This document shows positions 36,097 through 44,901 of a stretch of 64,000 nt of DNA, in pieces. A program made the translations under genes and the position numbers. The stretch comes from Sphingobium vermicomposti (lineage in GTDB: Bacteria; Pseudomonadota; Alphaproteobacteria; Sphingomonadales; Sphingomonadaceae): positions 496,001 through 560,000 of the forward strand of contig NZ_JAASQR010000001.1 in NCBI RefSeq assembly GCF_011762025.1. The letters run 5' to 3'. The stretch's first letter is position 1, and every line of letters begins with the position of its first letter. The notes under the pieces are model-generated. The model was not told the DNA's origin. It did no database searches and saw nothing but the letters and a program-made list of their open reading frames with translations.

Positions 36097-39000
36097 ATGA
36101 CGGCATTGAACGAATCCAGGTCCGGGCAGGTTAACCGGTCGATCCTTGAGGCGCTGGAGATTGCTCTGGCGAAGGGGACAATCCCCGGCGAGGGAGAGGA
36201 TTTCAGCCCCCAGGTCGCAGCAGCCGCAGCGGATTTCCTGGCGCGCGCGGCACAGCTTCGCAAGCCCGGTCAGCTGGGCTTGGCGGTCGAAACCCTGGGA
36301 GAAGGCGCGACCGGGCGCTATATGCGCATCGCCATCATCAACGATGATATGCCGTTCCTGGTGGATTCCATCGCCAACGCACTCGCGGCGCTGGACGTCA
36401 CCATTTACCGGCTGCTGCACCCCGTCCTGTCGGTCGACCGGGACGACAAGGGCCAGCTGAACGCCGTCCTTGACGATGATGAGCCGGGCGCGCGCCGGGA
36501 GTCGATGATCTATATCGAAGCCGACCGCGTCGATGCGAAAGGCCGCCGCAAGCTGGAAAAGCAGTTGCGTGAGACTTTGACCGATGTCCGCGCAGCGGTT
36601 ACCGACTGGCCACGGATGCGTGAGGCGATGGCGCATGACGCCGACACCGTCGCCGATAGCGAAGGCGCGGCCCTGCTGCGCTGGTTCCTTGCGCGTCACT
36701 TCACTCAAATCGGGCATGAGCTGCGGCTGCGCGACGGCACCGCCCAGGCGCCTTTGGGCATATGCGCGCGGCAGGACATGCCTTTGTTGGCGGCGGCTTC
36801 GCGCGACGCCGCCTTCACCTGGTTCGAAGAGGGCAAGCGCAGCCCGCTCGTCATAAAGTCCAACCATGTGTCGCGGGTTCACCGACCCGTCCTGCTGGAC
36901 CTGGTCATCGTCCCTGTGCGGGAAGGCAAGCAGGTGGTGGCGCTATCCATCCACGCGGGCATGTGGACCAGCGCCGCACTGGCCGCGACGCCCGACAAGG
37001 TGCCGCTGTTGCGATCCGCCCTGTCGGAACTGATGGACAAATTCGGTTTCGATCCTGCGGGACATGCGGGCAAGGTGCTGGCCCATGCGCTGACCGCCCT
37101 GCCCCACGATATATTGATCGGCTTTGACCATGACACGCTGGAGCGGCTGGCGCTGACCTTCATGTCGCTGACCGACCGCCCGCGCCCCAAGCTGGCGCTG
37201 GGGACGAGTGCGTTGGCCCGGCATCTCTACGCCTTCGCCTGGCTCCCGCGCGAAGAATTGACGACGGCGCGGCGGCTGGCGGTGCAGGACATGCTGTCGC
37301 AGGCTGCAAAAGGGCCGGTGCTCAGCTGGTCGATCGCGCTGGAAGAAAGCGGCCTCGCGCTGTTGCGCATCACACTTGACCTGCGCAACGGCGGGGTGGT
37401 GCCGGACGAACAGCCGCTGGACCGGCAGCTAAAACAAATGGTGCGCGGCTGGCTGCCCGCTGTGGAAGAGGCGCTCGCCGAGATCGAGGACCCCGGCCGC
37501 GCCGCCGCCCTGGCGCAGCGTTTCGCGCCGGGATTCCCGCTGGCCTATCGCAACGGCGCAGGCCCCGCCGAAGCAGCGATCGACATCCGCCTGCTGCACG
37601 GCCTGTCAGGTCCGGGCGACAAATCGATCCGCATCTATCGCAATGGTGAGGATGAAGCGGAAAGGCTCCGCCTCAAACTCTACAGCCATGATGTCATTGC
37701 CCTGTCCGAAGTCGTACCCGCCTTTGAAAATTTCGGGTTCCGCGTGATCGACGAGATGACGACCGCCGTGGATGGCGGGGCACTGGGCCATGTCCAGCGT
37801 TTCGTCCTGGAACTGCCTGCGGGCAGCGATGCGGAACTGGTGATCGCGCGCGCATCGGTCGTCACCGAAGCCATCGCCCAGGTACTGGAAGGGCGGGCGG
37901 AAAACGACCGGTTCAACGAGCTGATCGTAACCGCCGGGCTGGCACCGCGCGCGGTCGTGCTGTTCCGCGCGCTATTTCGGTATCTGCGCCAAACCGGCAT
38001 GGCCTACAGCATGGCGACCTTCGCCGAAACATTGCGTCGGGAACAAGCGGTTGCGCATGATCTGGTGACGTTGTTCGATGCGCTACACGACCCTGCCGTC
38101 AAGGACGGAGCCGACCGGGCAGTCAAGGCGCAGGCCGCGATCGACGCGGGCCTGGAGAAGGTGAAGGCCATTGACGAGGATCGCGTGCTCCGCCTGCTCC
38201 GCGCGGCCATCACGGCGACGTTGCGCACCAATTTCTTCAGCGACGCCGCCCAGGAAGCATTGGCGTTCAAGCTGGACAGCGCACAGGTGCCGGGACTGCC
38301 CGCTCCGCTGCCCTGGCGCGAAATCTGGGTCTATTCTCCGCGTGTCGAAGGCATCCACCTGCGCGCTGGCCCGGTTGCGCGCGGGGGGCTGCGCTGGTCC
38401 GACCGACGCGACGATTTCCGCACCGAAATATTGGGCCTCATGAAGGCGCAGCGGGTCAAAAATGCCGTCATCGTGCCAACGGGGGCTAAGGGCGGATTTT
38501 ATCCCAAGCAACTACCCGATCCACAGCGCGACCGCGAAGGATGGATGGCGGAAGGCACGGAAAGCTACCGCATCTTCATCCGCGCATTGCTGTCGGTAAC
38601 CGACAATATCGTCGCTCAAAAAGTCACCCCCCCACCCCATGTCCGCATCCACGATGGCAATGATCCCTATTTCGTCGTCGCAGCCGACAAGGGGACGGCG
38701 ACGTTCAGCGATGTCGCGAACAGTATCGCGCTGGAACGCAATTTCTGGCTGGGCGACGCCTTCGCCAGCGGCGGTTCCCATGGCTATGACCATAAGGCGA
38801 TGGGCATCACGGCGCGCGGTGCGTGGATCAGCGTCCGGCGGCATTTCGCCGAACTGGGCGTGGACGTGCAGAGCGAGCCGGTGACCGTTGTCGGATGCGG
38901 CGACATGTCGGGCGACGTGTTTGGCAACGGCATGTTGCTGTCAAAGGCGATCAAGCTAGTCGCCGCCTTCGACCACCGTCACATCTTCCTGGACCCCGAT

Positions 39001-40758
39001 CCTGACCCGGCACAGTCGTGGGAAGAGCGCGCACGTCTGTTCAAATTGCCCCGGTCAAGCTGGGACGACTATGACAAATCGCTCATCTCCAAAGGCGGTG
39101 GCGTTTATCCCCGTACGCTCAAGCGCATAGCTCTGAGCGCGCAGGCGCAAGCGATGCTGGGCGTGACAGAGGCGGAGATGGAGCCGACGGCACTGATCGC
39201 CGCCATCCTGAAAAGTCCCAATGACCTGCTGTGGTTCGGCGGCATCGGCACCTATGTAAAATCGGCCTCGCAAAGCCATGTCGATGTGGGCGATCCGGCC
39301 AATGACCGGCTGCGCATCGATGCGGAGGAACTACGGATCAAGGTGATCGGCGAAGGCGCAAACCTGGGCATCACCCAGGCAGCCCGCATCGCCTTTTCGC
39401 TGCGTGGCGGTCGGATCAACACCGACTTCATCGACAATAGCGCAGGCGTCGATTGTTCGGATAATGAGGTCAATATCAAGATCGCACTGAACAAGGAAAT
39501 GGCCGAGGGCCGCCTTTCCTTCGACGCCCGCAACAAGTTGCTGGAAAGCATGACCGATGCCGTGGCGGACATCGTTCTGGAAGATAACCGCCTGCAGGCG
39601 CTGGGCCTGTCCATCGCCGAGGTGGGCGGCGCTGCCGAACTGGCAAGCTATGTGCGCCTGATCGAAACGTTCGAGGAAGACGGGCGGCTCGACCGACGGG
39701 TGGAGGGGCTGGCCGCCAACGACCAGTTGTTACGGCGCGGACAGGACGGGCTGGGGATGACCAGGCCCGAACTCGCGGTGCTGCTGTCCACGGCCAAGCT
39801 GACCCTGCAGGACGCGATTGAACAGGGCGGGCTGGCCGCTGACCCCGGCATGGCAGGTGAACTGGCGGCTGCCTTTCCGACCGCGATGCAAAAGAAGGAA
39901 GCCGATGCGATCGCCGTCCATGCCTTGCGCAAGGAAATCATCGCGACAAAGGTCGCCAATCGCGTCATCAACCGGCTGGGCCTGATCCACCCGTTCGAAC
40001 TGGCGGAGGAAGAAGGCTGTTCGCTGGCGGACCTGGGTAACGCATTTCTGATCGCTGAGCGGCTGTACGACATCGGCAGCCTGTGGGCGGACATAGACGC
40101 GGCAGACATGGCCGAAGGCGCGCGCCTTGGGCTGTTCGGCGACGTCGCCAACGGCATGCGCGCACAGATTGCCGACATATTGCGCAGCCTGCCGTCAGGC
40201 ACCCTGCCCAGCGAAGGTCACGCGGTCCTGGCCGATGGCGTGGGCAAGCTGGCCAGCAAGGTCGATGAACTGCTGACCAGCGAAGCCGTGCGCCGCGCCA
40301 GCGCGGTGGCCGATCATCTGCTGAGCCGTGGCGCGCCCGATGCGCTGGTGCGGCGGACCGTCGGCCTCTTCAAACTGGATGGCGCAGTCGGCATTGCAGC
40401 ATTGGCGCGCCGCATGGAAGTCGATGAAGTCGACCTTACCCGCGCCTTCACCCATCTGGGCGAAGCGCTCGGCATCGACTGGGTGCAATCGACCGCGGCC
40501 CGGATGGCGCCTTCCGACCCATGGGAACGGCTGCTGATTTCGGGCGTCGCGCGCGATATGCAGCAGGTGCGGCTGGATTTCCTGGCACAGGCAAGCACGA
40601 AGGACATTGCAGCCCATGTGGAACGCTGGCTGACCAAAAAGGCGGCGCGCGTTGCACAGTTTCGCGGGCTTGTTCAGCGCGCCCGGTCCGCTCCGCTCGC
40701 CAATGTCGCGATGCTGGCGGAAGTTGCCGGTCAGGCACGCGGTCTGTTAGGGCGCTGA
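36097..40758 (+). CDS. gdhB: NAD-specific glutamate dehydrogenase, large (180-kDa) type
   Basis: 1553 residues from ATG at 36097, preceded by GGGAAGAGG; the 36007 ATG would add 30 residues from the upstream region. N-terminal ACT-like regulatory regions (about 60-400) followed by the catalytic domain with GGLRWSDRRDDFRTEILGLMKAQ, VKNAVIVPTGAKGGF (active-site Lys), ANSIALERNFWLGDAFASGGSHGYDHK, VVGCGDMSGDVFGNGML and GEGANLGITQAARI. Oxidises glutamate to 2-oxoglutarate and ammonia with NAD+, feeding amino acid carbon into the TCA cycle. Monocistronic. Confidence 0.97.
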   Translation: MTALNESRSGQVNRSILEALEIALAKGTIPGEGEDFSPQVAAAAADFLARAAQLRKPGQLGLAVETLGEGATGRYMRIAIINDDMPFLVDSIANALAALDVTIYRLLHPVLSVDRDDKGQLNAVLDDDEPGARRESMIYIEADRVDAKGRRKLEKQLRETLTDVRAAVTDWPRMREAMAHDADTVADSEGAALLRWFLARHFTQIGHELRLRDGTAQAPLGICARQDMPLLAAASRDAAFTWFEEGKRSPLVIKSNHVSRVHRPVLLDLVIVPVREGKQVVALSIHAGMWTSAALAATPDKVPLLRSALSELMDKFGFDPAGHAGKVLAHALTALPHDILIGFDHDTLERLALTFMSLTDRPRPKLALGTSALARHLYAFAWLPREELTTARRLAVQDMLSQAAKGPVLSWSIALEESGLALLRITLDLRNGGVVPDEQPLDRQLKQMVRGWLPAVEEALAEIEDPGRAAALAQRFAPGFPLAYRNGAGPAEAAIDIRLLHGLSGPGDKSIRIYRNGEDEAERLRLKLYSHDVIALSEVVPAFENFGFRVIDEMTTAVDGGALGHVQRFVLELPAGSDAELVIARASVVTEAIAQVLEGRAENDRFNELIVTAGLAPRAVVLFRALFRYLRQTGMAYSMATFAETLRREQAVAHDLVTLFDALHDPAVKDGADRAVKAQAAIDAGLEKVKAIDEDRVLRLLRAAITATLRTNFFSDAAQEALAFKLDSAQVPGLPAPLPWREIWVYSPRVEGIHLRAGPVARGGLRWSDRRDDFRTEILGLMKAQRVKNAVIVPTGAKGGFYPKQLPDPQRDREGWMAEGTESYRIFIRALLSVTDNIVAQKVTPPPHVRIHDGNDPYFVVAADKGTATFSDVANSIALERNFWLGDAFASGGSHGYDHKAMGITARGAWISVRRHFAELGVDVQSEPVTVVGCGDMSGDVFGNGMLLSKAIKLVAAFDHRHIFLDPDPDPAQSWEERARLFKLPRSSWDDYDKSLISKGGGVYPRTLKRIALSAQAQAMLGVTEAEMEPTALIAAILKSPNDLLWFGGIGTYVKSASQSHVDVGDPANDRLRIDAEELRIKVIGEGANLGITQAARIAFSLRGGRINTDFIDNSAGVDCSDNEVNIKIALNKEMAEGRLSFDARNKLLESMTDAVADIVLEDNRLQALGLSIAEVGGAAELASYVRLIETFEEDGRLDRRVEGLAANDQLLRRGQDGLGMTRPELAVLLSTAKLTLQDAIEQGGLAADPGMAGELAAAFPTAMQKKEADAIAVHALRKEIIATKVANRVINRLGLIHPFELAEEEGCSLADLGNAFLIAERLYDIGSLWADIDAADMAEGARLGLFGDVANGMRAQIADILRSLPSGTLPSEGHAVLADGVGKLASKVDELLTSEAVRRASAVADHLLSRGAPDALVRRTVGLFKLDGAVGIAALARRMEVDEVDLTRAFTHLGEALGIDWVQSTAARMAPSDPWERLLISGVARDMQQVRLDFLAQASTKDIAAHVERWLTKKAARVAQFRGLVQRARSAPLANVAMLAEVAGQARGLLGR

Positions 40759-40827
40759 CGCGGGGCGCCCCTTCCGGCCCTACGGCCTACATTTTGATAC
40801 AAATTTCGGCGTTGGTGTGTTTGCAAT

Positions 40828-40842
40828 TGCGAGTCGTTCGCG
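40828..40842. promoter_or_regulatory. Fur-like box before iron-reduction cassette
   Basis: TGCGAGTCGTTCGCG, 40 bp before the start of the PepSY gene. Same pattern as the boxes at 31648, 44768 and 47406. Confidence 0.5.
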
Positions 40843-40882
40843 TTATTAGGCCGCACTTCTCATCAGGACCGCATCCATCTCC

Positions 40883-41527
40883 ATGCACGCTCCCGTCCGC
40901 GCCCAGCCAAAGAAAAAGAAGAGCCACAAGACCTTTTGGCTCAAACAATTGCACAGTTGGCACTGGATCAGTTCGGCGGTCAGCCTGATCGGGCTGCTGC
41001 TCTTTGCCTTCACCGGCATTACGCTCAACCACGCCGCCGATGTCGAAGGCTCTCCCCAGACGGTCGAAAGGACGGCAACCCTGCCGCCCGCATTGTTGAA
41101 CCGAATCGCCGCAGACGATGCGCCGGACAGCAAGAAGCCGCTGCCGGCAGAGGTCGCCGCATGGGTCGAAAAGGAGATCGGGCTGAGCGGTCAGGGCGAC
41201 GCGGAATGGTCGGGCGATGAAATCTACCTGCCGCTTCCCCGCCCCGGCGGTGACGGCTGGGTATCCATCGACCGGCACAGCGGCGCGGTATCCAGCGAGG
41301 CGACAAGCCGGGGATGGATCAGTTACCTCAACGACCTTCACAAGGGGCGCAACACCGGCACGGCGTGGAAATGGTTCATCGACATTTTCGCCGTCGCCTG
41401 CTTCCTGTTCGCACTAACCGGACTGTTGCTGCTCCAACTCCATGCGGCCAAGCGGCGCAGCACCTGGCCTTTGGTGGCTGCGGGGCTGGCTATTCCGGCG
41501 GTGCTCGCCATCATCTTCATCCATTAA
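40883..41527 (+). CDS. PepSY-associated transmembrane protein, probable ferric-siderophore reductase part
   Basis: 214 residues. A basic cytoplasmic head (KKKK at 10-13), TM helix at about 29-47, a periplasmic PepSY-like region (48-160; DGWVSIDRHSGAVSSEA), then TM helices at about 164-186 and 195-213. His at 24, 27, 50, 153 and 187 lie at membrane edges as in heme-binding PepSY reductases such as FpvG. First gene of a four-gene cassette with DUF2271, DUF4198 and ApbE proteins, likely passing electrons to ferric siderophore in the periplasm. Iron regulation is indicated by the Fur-like box. Confidence 0.85.
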   Translation: MHAPVRAQPKKKKSHKTFWLKQLHSWHWISSAVSLIGLLLFAFTGITLNHAADVEGSPQTVERTATLPPALLNRIAADDAPDSKKPLPAEVAAWVEKEIGLSGQGDAEWSGDEIYLPLPRPGGDGWVSIDRHSGAVSSEATSRGWISYLNDLHKGRNTGTAWKWFIDIFAVACFLFALTGLLLLQLHAAKRRSTWPLVAAGLAIPAVLAIIFIH

Positions 41528-41539
41528 GGGAACGACGTC

Positions 41540-42070
41540 ATGCAGAGGGGCTATAAACTCATCCTGGGGAGCAGCGTCGTGATTGGCGCAGCGACGGGCG
41601 CGGGCGCGGCGCAGGCCGAAACGATGAACGTCACCGTCACCATCCCCCGCCTGTCGGTCGCCGAATATCATCGGCCCTATGTCGCCATCTGGCTGGAAAA
41701 GGAAGGCGCGGCCCCGCGCACCCTGTCCGTCTGGTATGATGTGGACAAGGCAAAGGGCGAAGGCACGAAGTGGCTGCGCGACATGCGCCAGTGGTGGCGC
41801 GTGTCGGGCCGGACGATGAGCTTTCCGGCGGATGGCGTAACGGGTGCGACCCGCGCACCGGGCGAACAGAAGATCGGCTTTACCAACGGCAAGGGTCCTC
41901 TGGGACGGCTTGGCGCGGGCAACTACACGCTGGTCGTGGAAGCAGCCCGTGAAGTGGGCGGGCGCGAATTGCTGCGCCTGCCGTTCAACTGGCCGCCCAA
42001 GCCGGGCGCGACGGTGCGAGTCAAAGGCAAAAGCGAATTGGGCGCGGTCAGCGTCTCCTTCGGCAAATAA
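41540..42070 (+). CDS. DUF2271 periplasmic protein with ApbE flavinylation motif
   Basis: 176 residues. Signal peptide 1-26 (AAQAE). DUF2271 fold: VTVTIPRLSVAEYHRPYVAIW, SVWYDVDK, KWLRDMRQWWRVSGR and GNYTLVVEAAREVGGRELLRLPF. At 98-104 it has DGVTGAT, which fits the known ApbE target pattern D-x-x-(S/T)-G-A-(S/T); the last Thr would carry covalent FMN. ApbE is encoded two genes downstream. This makes the protein a probable flavin-bearing periplasmic electron carrier working with the PepSY protein 12 bp upstream. Confidence 0.88.
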   Translation: MQRGYKLILGSSVVIGAATGAGAAQAETMNVTVTIPRLSVAEYHRPYVAIWLEKEGAAPRTLSVWYDVDKAKGEGTKWLRDMRQWWRVSGRTMSFPADGVTGATRAPGEQKIGFTNGKGPLGRLGAGNYTLVVEAAREVGGRELLRLPFNWPPKPGATVRVKGKSELGAVSVSFGK

Positions 42071-42081
42071 GGGGAAATGTC

Positions 42082-42945
42082 ATGAAGGCCAGACATGTTA
42101 TCGCAGGCGCGGTCGGCGCGCTCCTTCTTTCCGGCGCGGCGCAGGCGCATCGCCAGTGGATGCTGCCGTCGTCCACCACCCTGTCGGGCAATGAAAGCTG
42201 GGTGACGGTGGATGCGGCTGTTTCCAACGACCTGTTCTATTTCGAACATAATCCGATGCGCACTGACAATATCAGGGTGACGCAGCCCGACGGGTCAGAA
42301 GGCAAGATCGAAAACAGCGCCACCGGCAAGTACCGGTCGACCTTTGACGTCCACCTGACGCAGCCCGGCACCTACCGGATCGCCAGCGTTTCGACCGGCA
42401 TCATGGGCAGCTACATGGTGAATGGCGAACAGAAGCGCCTGCCGCGCGGCACCACGAAGGACAATCTGGCCGGGGCCATCCCCGCAGGCGCGACCAATGT
42501 GCAGACGACGGAAGCCTCCAACCGGAACGAAATCTTCGTGACGCTGGGCGCGCCGACGGCCACCATCTTCAAGCCCACGGGCGCAGGCATCGAATTGGTG
42601 CCCGTGACCCATCCCAATGACCTGGTGTCGGGCGAGGCCGCCACTTTCCAGTTCCTGCTGGACGGCAAGCCTGCCGCTGGTTTGAAGGTCACGGCGATTC
42701 CGGGCGGGATCCGTTATCGTGACTCGCTGGGTCAGATGGACCTCATCACCGACAAGGACGGCAAGCTGACAATCACCTGGCCACAGCCGGGCATGTATTG
42801 GCTCAATGCCAGCACCGGAGGCGGCCGTGAAGGCGGTGAAGCCATGGGCGCGCCTGGTTCGACGGCCCAGAAGCCCCAGCGCCCTGCCGGTCCGCCGCAG
42901 CGCCGGGCGTCCTATGTCACGACGCTGGAAGTCCTTGCGCCCTGA
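42082..42945 (+). CDS. DUF4198 periplasmic metal-linked protein
   Basis: 287 residues. Signal peptide 1-23 ending AQA, then His-rich mature start HRQWMLPSSTTLSG, typical of DUF4198 proteins, where a free N-terminal His often binds metal. Beta-rich domain with WVTVDAAVSNDLFYFEH and LVPVTHPNDLVSGEAATFQFLLDGKPAAGLKV. Members accompany nickel, cobalt or iron uptake systems. Third gene of the iron-reduction cassette, 11 bp after the DUF2271 gene (AAGGGGAA ribosome site). Confidence 0.88.
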   Translation: MKARHVIAGAVGALLLSGAAQAHRQWMLPSSTTLSGNESWVTVDAAVSNDLFYFEHNPMRTDNIRVTQPDGSEGKIENSATGKYRSTFDVHLTQPGTYRIASVSTGIMGSYMVNGEQKRLPRGTTKDNLAGAIPAGATNVQTTEASNRNEIFVTLGAPTATIFKPTGAGIELVPVTHPNDLVSGEAATFQFLLDGKPAAGLKVTAIPGGIRYRDSLGQMDLITDKDGKLTITWPQPGMYWLNASTGGGREGGEAMGAPGSTAQKPQRPAGPPQRRASYVTTLEVLAP

Positions 42946-43913
42946 CCGGCGTCCGCGTCGCCATACCCACCGATCTGTCGCCCGATGACTTTACCGGGCG
43001 GCAGCGGCAGGCAGCTGTCACCGACCTGTCCGGGCCGACCATGGGCACAAGCTGGTCGGCCCGCATCGCCGATGCACCTGCGGGTTGCGAAGCCGCGATT
43101 GTGGACGTGCTTGCCCGCATCATCGCCCAGATGAGCAATTGGGAAGCCGGGTCCGACATCTGCCGGTTCAACCTGTCCCCCATCGGCCAGTGGACCCCTC
43201 TGCCCGCAGACATGATGACAGTCCTTCGTGCAGGCCTCGACATGGCGAGGCTGTCCGGCGGCGCGTTCGATCCCGCTGTGGGCAGGCTGGTCGATAGTTG
43301 GGGCTTTGGGCCGTCAGGTGCCCATGCTCCTGCGGCACGGCCCAAACCTGCATCGCCCTGGACGGCCATAGAGGTTGGAGAGCAGCAGGCGCGCCGCACG
43401 GCGGACGTTACGCTGGACTTTTCCGGCATCGCGAAAGGTTTCTCTGTAGATGCCGTTGCGCAGCGCCTGCGCGATCTGGGCGCGCGCCATTTCCTTGTCG
43501 AGATAGGCGGCGAACTGCGCGGGGACGGCGTCCGGCCCGATGGCCAACCCTGGTGGGTCGATGTGGAATCGCCGACCGGCCTTGGCCTGCCTACGCTCAG
43601 GATCGCGCTTTGCGGCCTGTCTGTCGCCACGTCGGGCGATTATCGACGGTTCCGGGTCGAAGATGGCAGGCTGCTGTCCCACAGCATCGATCCCGCCACC
43701 GGCAGGCCGATCGCGAACCAGGTCGCATCCGTGTCGGTCCTGCACGAAAGCGCGATGATGGCCGACGCCTGGGCGACCGCTATCACGGTGCTGGGCCATG
43801 AAAACGGCATGGCACTCGCGACCCGGAATGGCATTGCCGCGCGACTGATCCGCAGGGAAAATGACGGAGGTCGGGAATATATGACGCCTGCCTTGGCGGC
43901 TATGCTGGACTGA
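42942..43913 (+). CDS. apbE: FAD:protein FMN transferase ApbE
   Basis: The first ATG in frame is 43041, giving 290 residues that begin at the conserved MGTSW motif, normally about 35 residues inside the protein. The frame is open and protein-like upstream (VRVAIPTDLSPDDFTG), back to a CTG at 42942 that overlaps the preceding stop as CTGA, so a non-ATG start there is suggested. Family motifs: SGGAFDPAVGRLVDSWGFGP, LDFSGIAKGFSVDAVAQRL, VEIGGELRGDGVRPDG and LSHSIDPATGRPI. Attaches FMN to Thr of target proteins in the periplasm; the DUF2271 protein is the likely target. No clear signal peptide is visible in either form, which is unusual. Confidence 0.88.
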   Translation: MTGVRVAIPTDLSPDDFTGRQRQAAVTDLSGPTMGTSWSARIADAPAGCEAAIVDVLARIIAQMSNWEAGSDICRFNLSPIGQWTPLPADMMTVLRAGLDMARLSGGAFDPAVGRLVDSWGFGPSGAHAPAARPKPASPWTAIEVGEQQARRTADVTLDFSGIAKGFSVDAVAQRLRDLGARHFLVEIGGELRGDGVRPDGQPWWVDVESPTGLGLPTLRIALCGLSVATSGDYRRFRVEDGRLLSHSIDPATGRPIANQVASVSVLHESAMMADAWATAITVLGHENGMALATRNGIAARLIRRENDGGREYMTPALAAMLD

Positions 43914-43947
43914 ATAGGCGTAGGAGACGGCAAGCGCCCTACCCGGT

Positions 43948-44712
43948 TTACGCAGATGCGGATTGAAGAACGAACGGGATCTCGACGACACCCTTCACCT
44001 TGACGGCCCGACCCTGCTGGATCATCGGACGCCAGCGCCATTTGCGAACAGCGTCTCGCGCAGCATCATCCAGACGGGGAAAGCCGCTGCTGCGCGCAAT
44101 CGATACCGCCTCTACCGCGCCGTCGGTTCCCAGCGTCAGCGCCAGGACCACGGTTCCCTGTTCATGCTTGCGGCGGCTTTCAATGGGGTATCGGGGTGGC
44201 TTACCGGAAACCATCTGGGTGCTGAGATCGCCGCCCTGCACCGTGCTGGGGGGCGACGGGGCAGCGAGCGCAACCGTTGGCGCTGGCGCCATCACCGACG
44301 GCGCGCTGATAGCGACCGGCTGAGGAAGGGGCGTGGTGGCGATTTGCGGCGACGGCGCGACGAGTCGAACGACCGGGGCGGGCGCCACGACCTGTGGCTT
44401 TGAAGGCGGCGGCGGAGGCGCTTCCTGAGGCGGCGGCGGCGCAGGCGGCGTCAGGTTGACGACCGACAAGCGCAGCTCTTCACGCCTCTGGACCTGATGG
44501 CGCACATGCATGATCGCCGTGATCAGGACTGCGTGAACGGCTAGAATCAGGGCAATAACGACCCAGTTGGGGGATTTCGACTGTCCATAGCGCGATGGCG
44601 GGGGGGCGCTTGCCGTCTGGATCGACGTCGGTCGGGACATGGGCGACACGGGTGCAGAAAGGAGGACATCCTCTTCTTCCTGTTCCACCAGCCTGTCCGC
44701 TACACGTAACAT
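43948..44712 (-). CDS. tonB: TonB energy-transducing protein
   Basis: 254 residues from ATG at 44712, 8 nt after AAAGGGG. Single TM helix at about 50-70 (VVIALILAVHAVLITAIM), Pro-rich spacer (about 85-150; PPAPPPPQEAPPPPP) and C-terminal TonB domain (GKPPRYPIESRRKHEQGTVVLAL, VSIARSSGFPRLDDAARDAVRKWRW). Spans the periplasm and energises outer-membrane receptors, probably the receptor encoded next to it. ExbB and ExbD are not in the window. Confidence 0.95.
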   Translation of the reverse strand: MLRVADRLVEQEEEDVLLSAPVSPMSRPTSIQTASAPPPSRYGQSKSPNWVVIALILAVHAVLITAIMHVRHQVQRREELRLSVVNLTPPAPPPPQEAPPPPPSKPQVVAPAPVVRLVAPSPQIATTPLPQPVAISAPSVMAPAPTVALAAPSPPSTVQGGDLSTQMVSGKPPRYPIESRRKHEQGTVVLALTLGTDGAVEAVSIARSSGFPRLDDAARDAVRKWRWRPMIQQGRAVKVKGVVEIPFVLQSASA

Positions 44713-44767
44713 GTACCGATCCCCTTTCTGGCCACAGCCATCGCCGGACTCATGGCGCAAGTCATAA

Positions 44768-44782
44768 TGCGATACAATTGCA
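44768..44782. promoter_or_regulatory. Fur-like box before tonB
   Basis: TGCGATACAATTGCA, complement TGCAATTGTATCGCA, 56 bp upstream of the tonB start; 11 of 15 positions match the box at 31648. Confidence 0.55.
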
Positions 44783-44818
44783 TTTTTGATCCAGCCACGT
44801 TCCAGCCAGAAAAAGGTT

Positions 44819-44890
44819 GGGCGAGCGGCAGCCCGAGGAGGAGGGAAACTGCCGCTCGCCCGTCACCCCGGCATGGGACGAATGCCGGGG
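44819..44890 (-). terminator. Two hairpins after catecholate receptor gene
   Basis: First stem CCCCGGCAT / ATGCCGGGG (44866-44890), then a perfect 13-bp stem GGGCGAGCGGCAG / CTGCCGCTCGCCC (44819-44861), followed on the minus strand by CCAACCTTTTT. Together a convincing intrinsic terminator that separates the receptor from tonB. Confidence 0.75.
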
Positions 44891-44901
44891 ATCAGGTCTT
44901 T

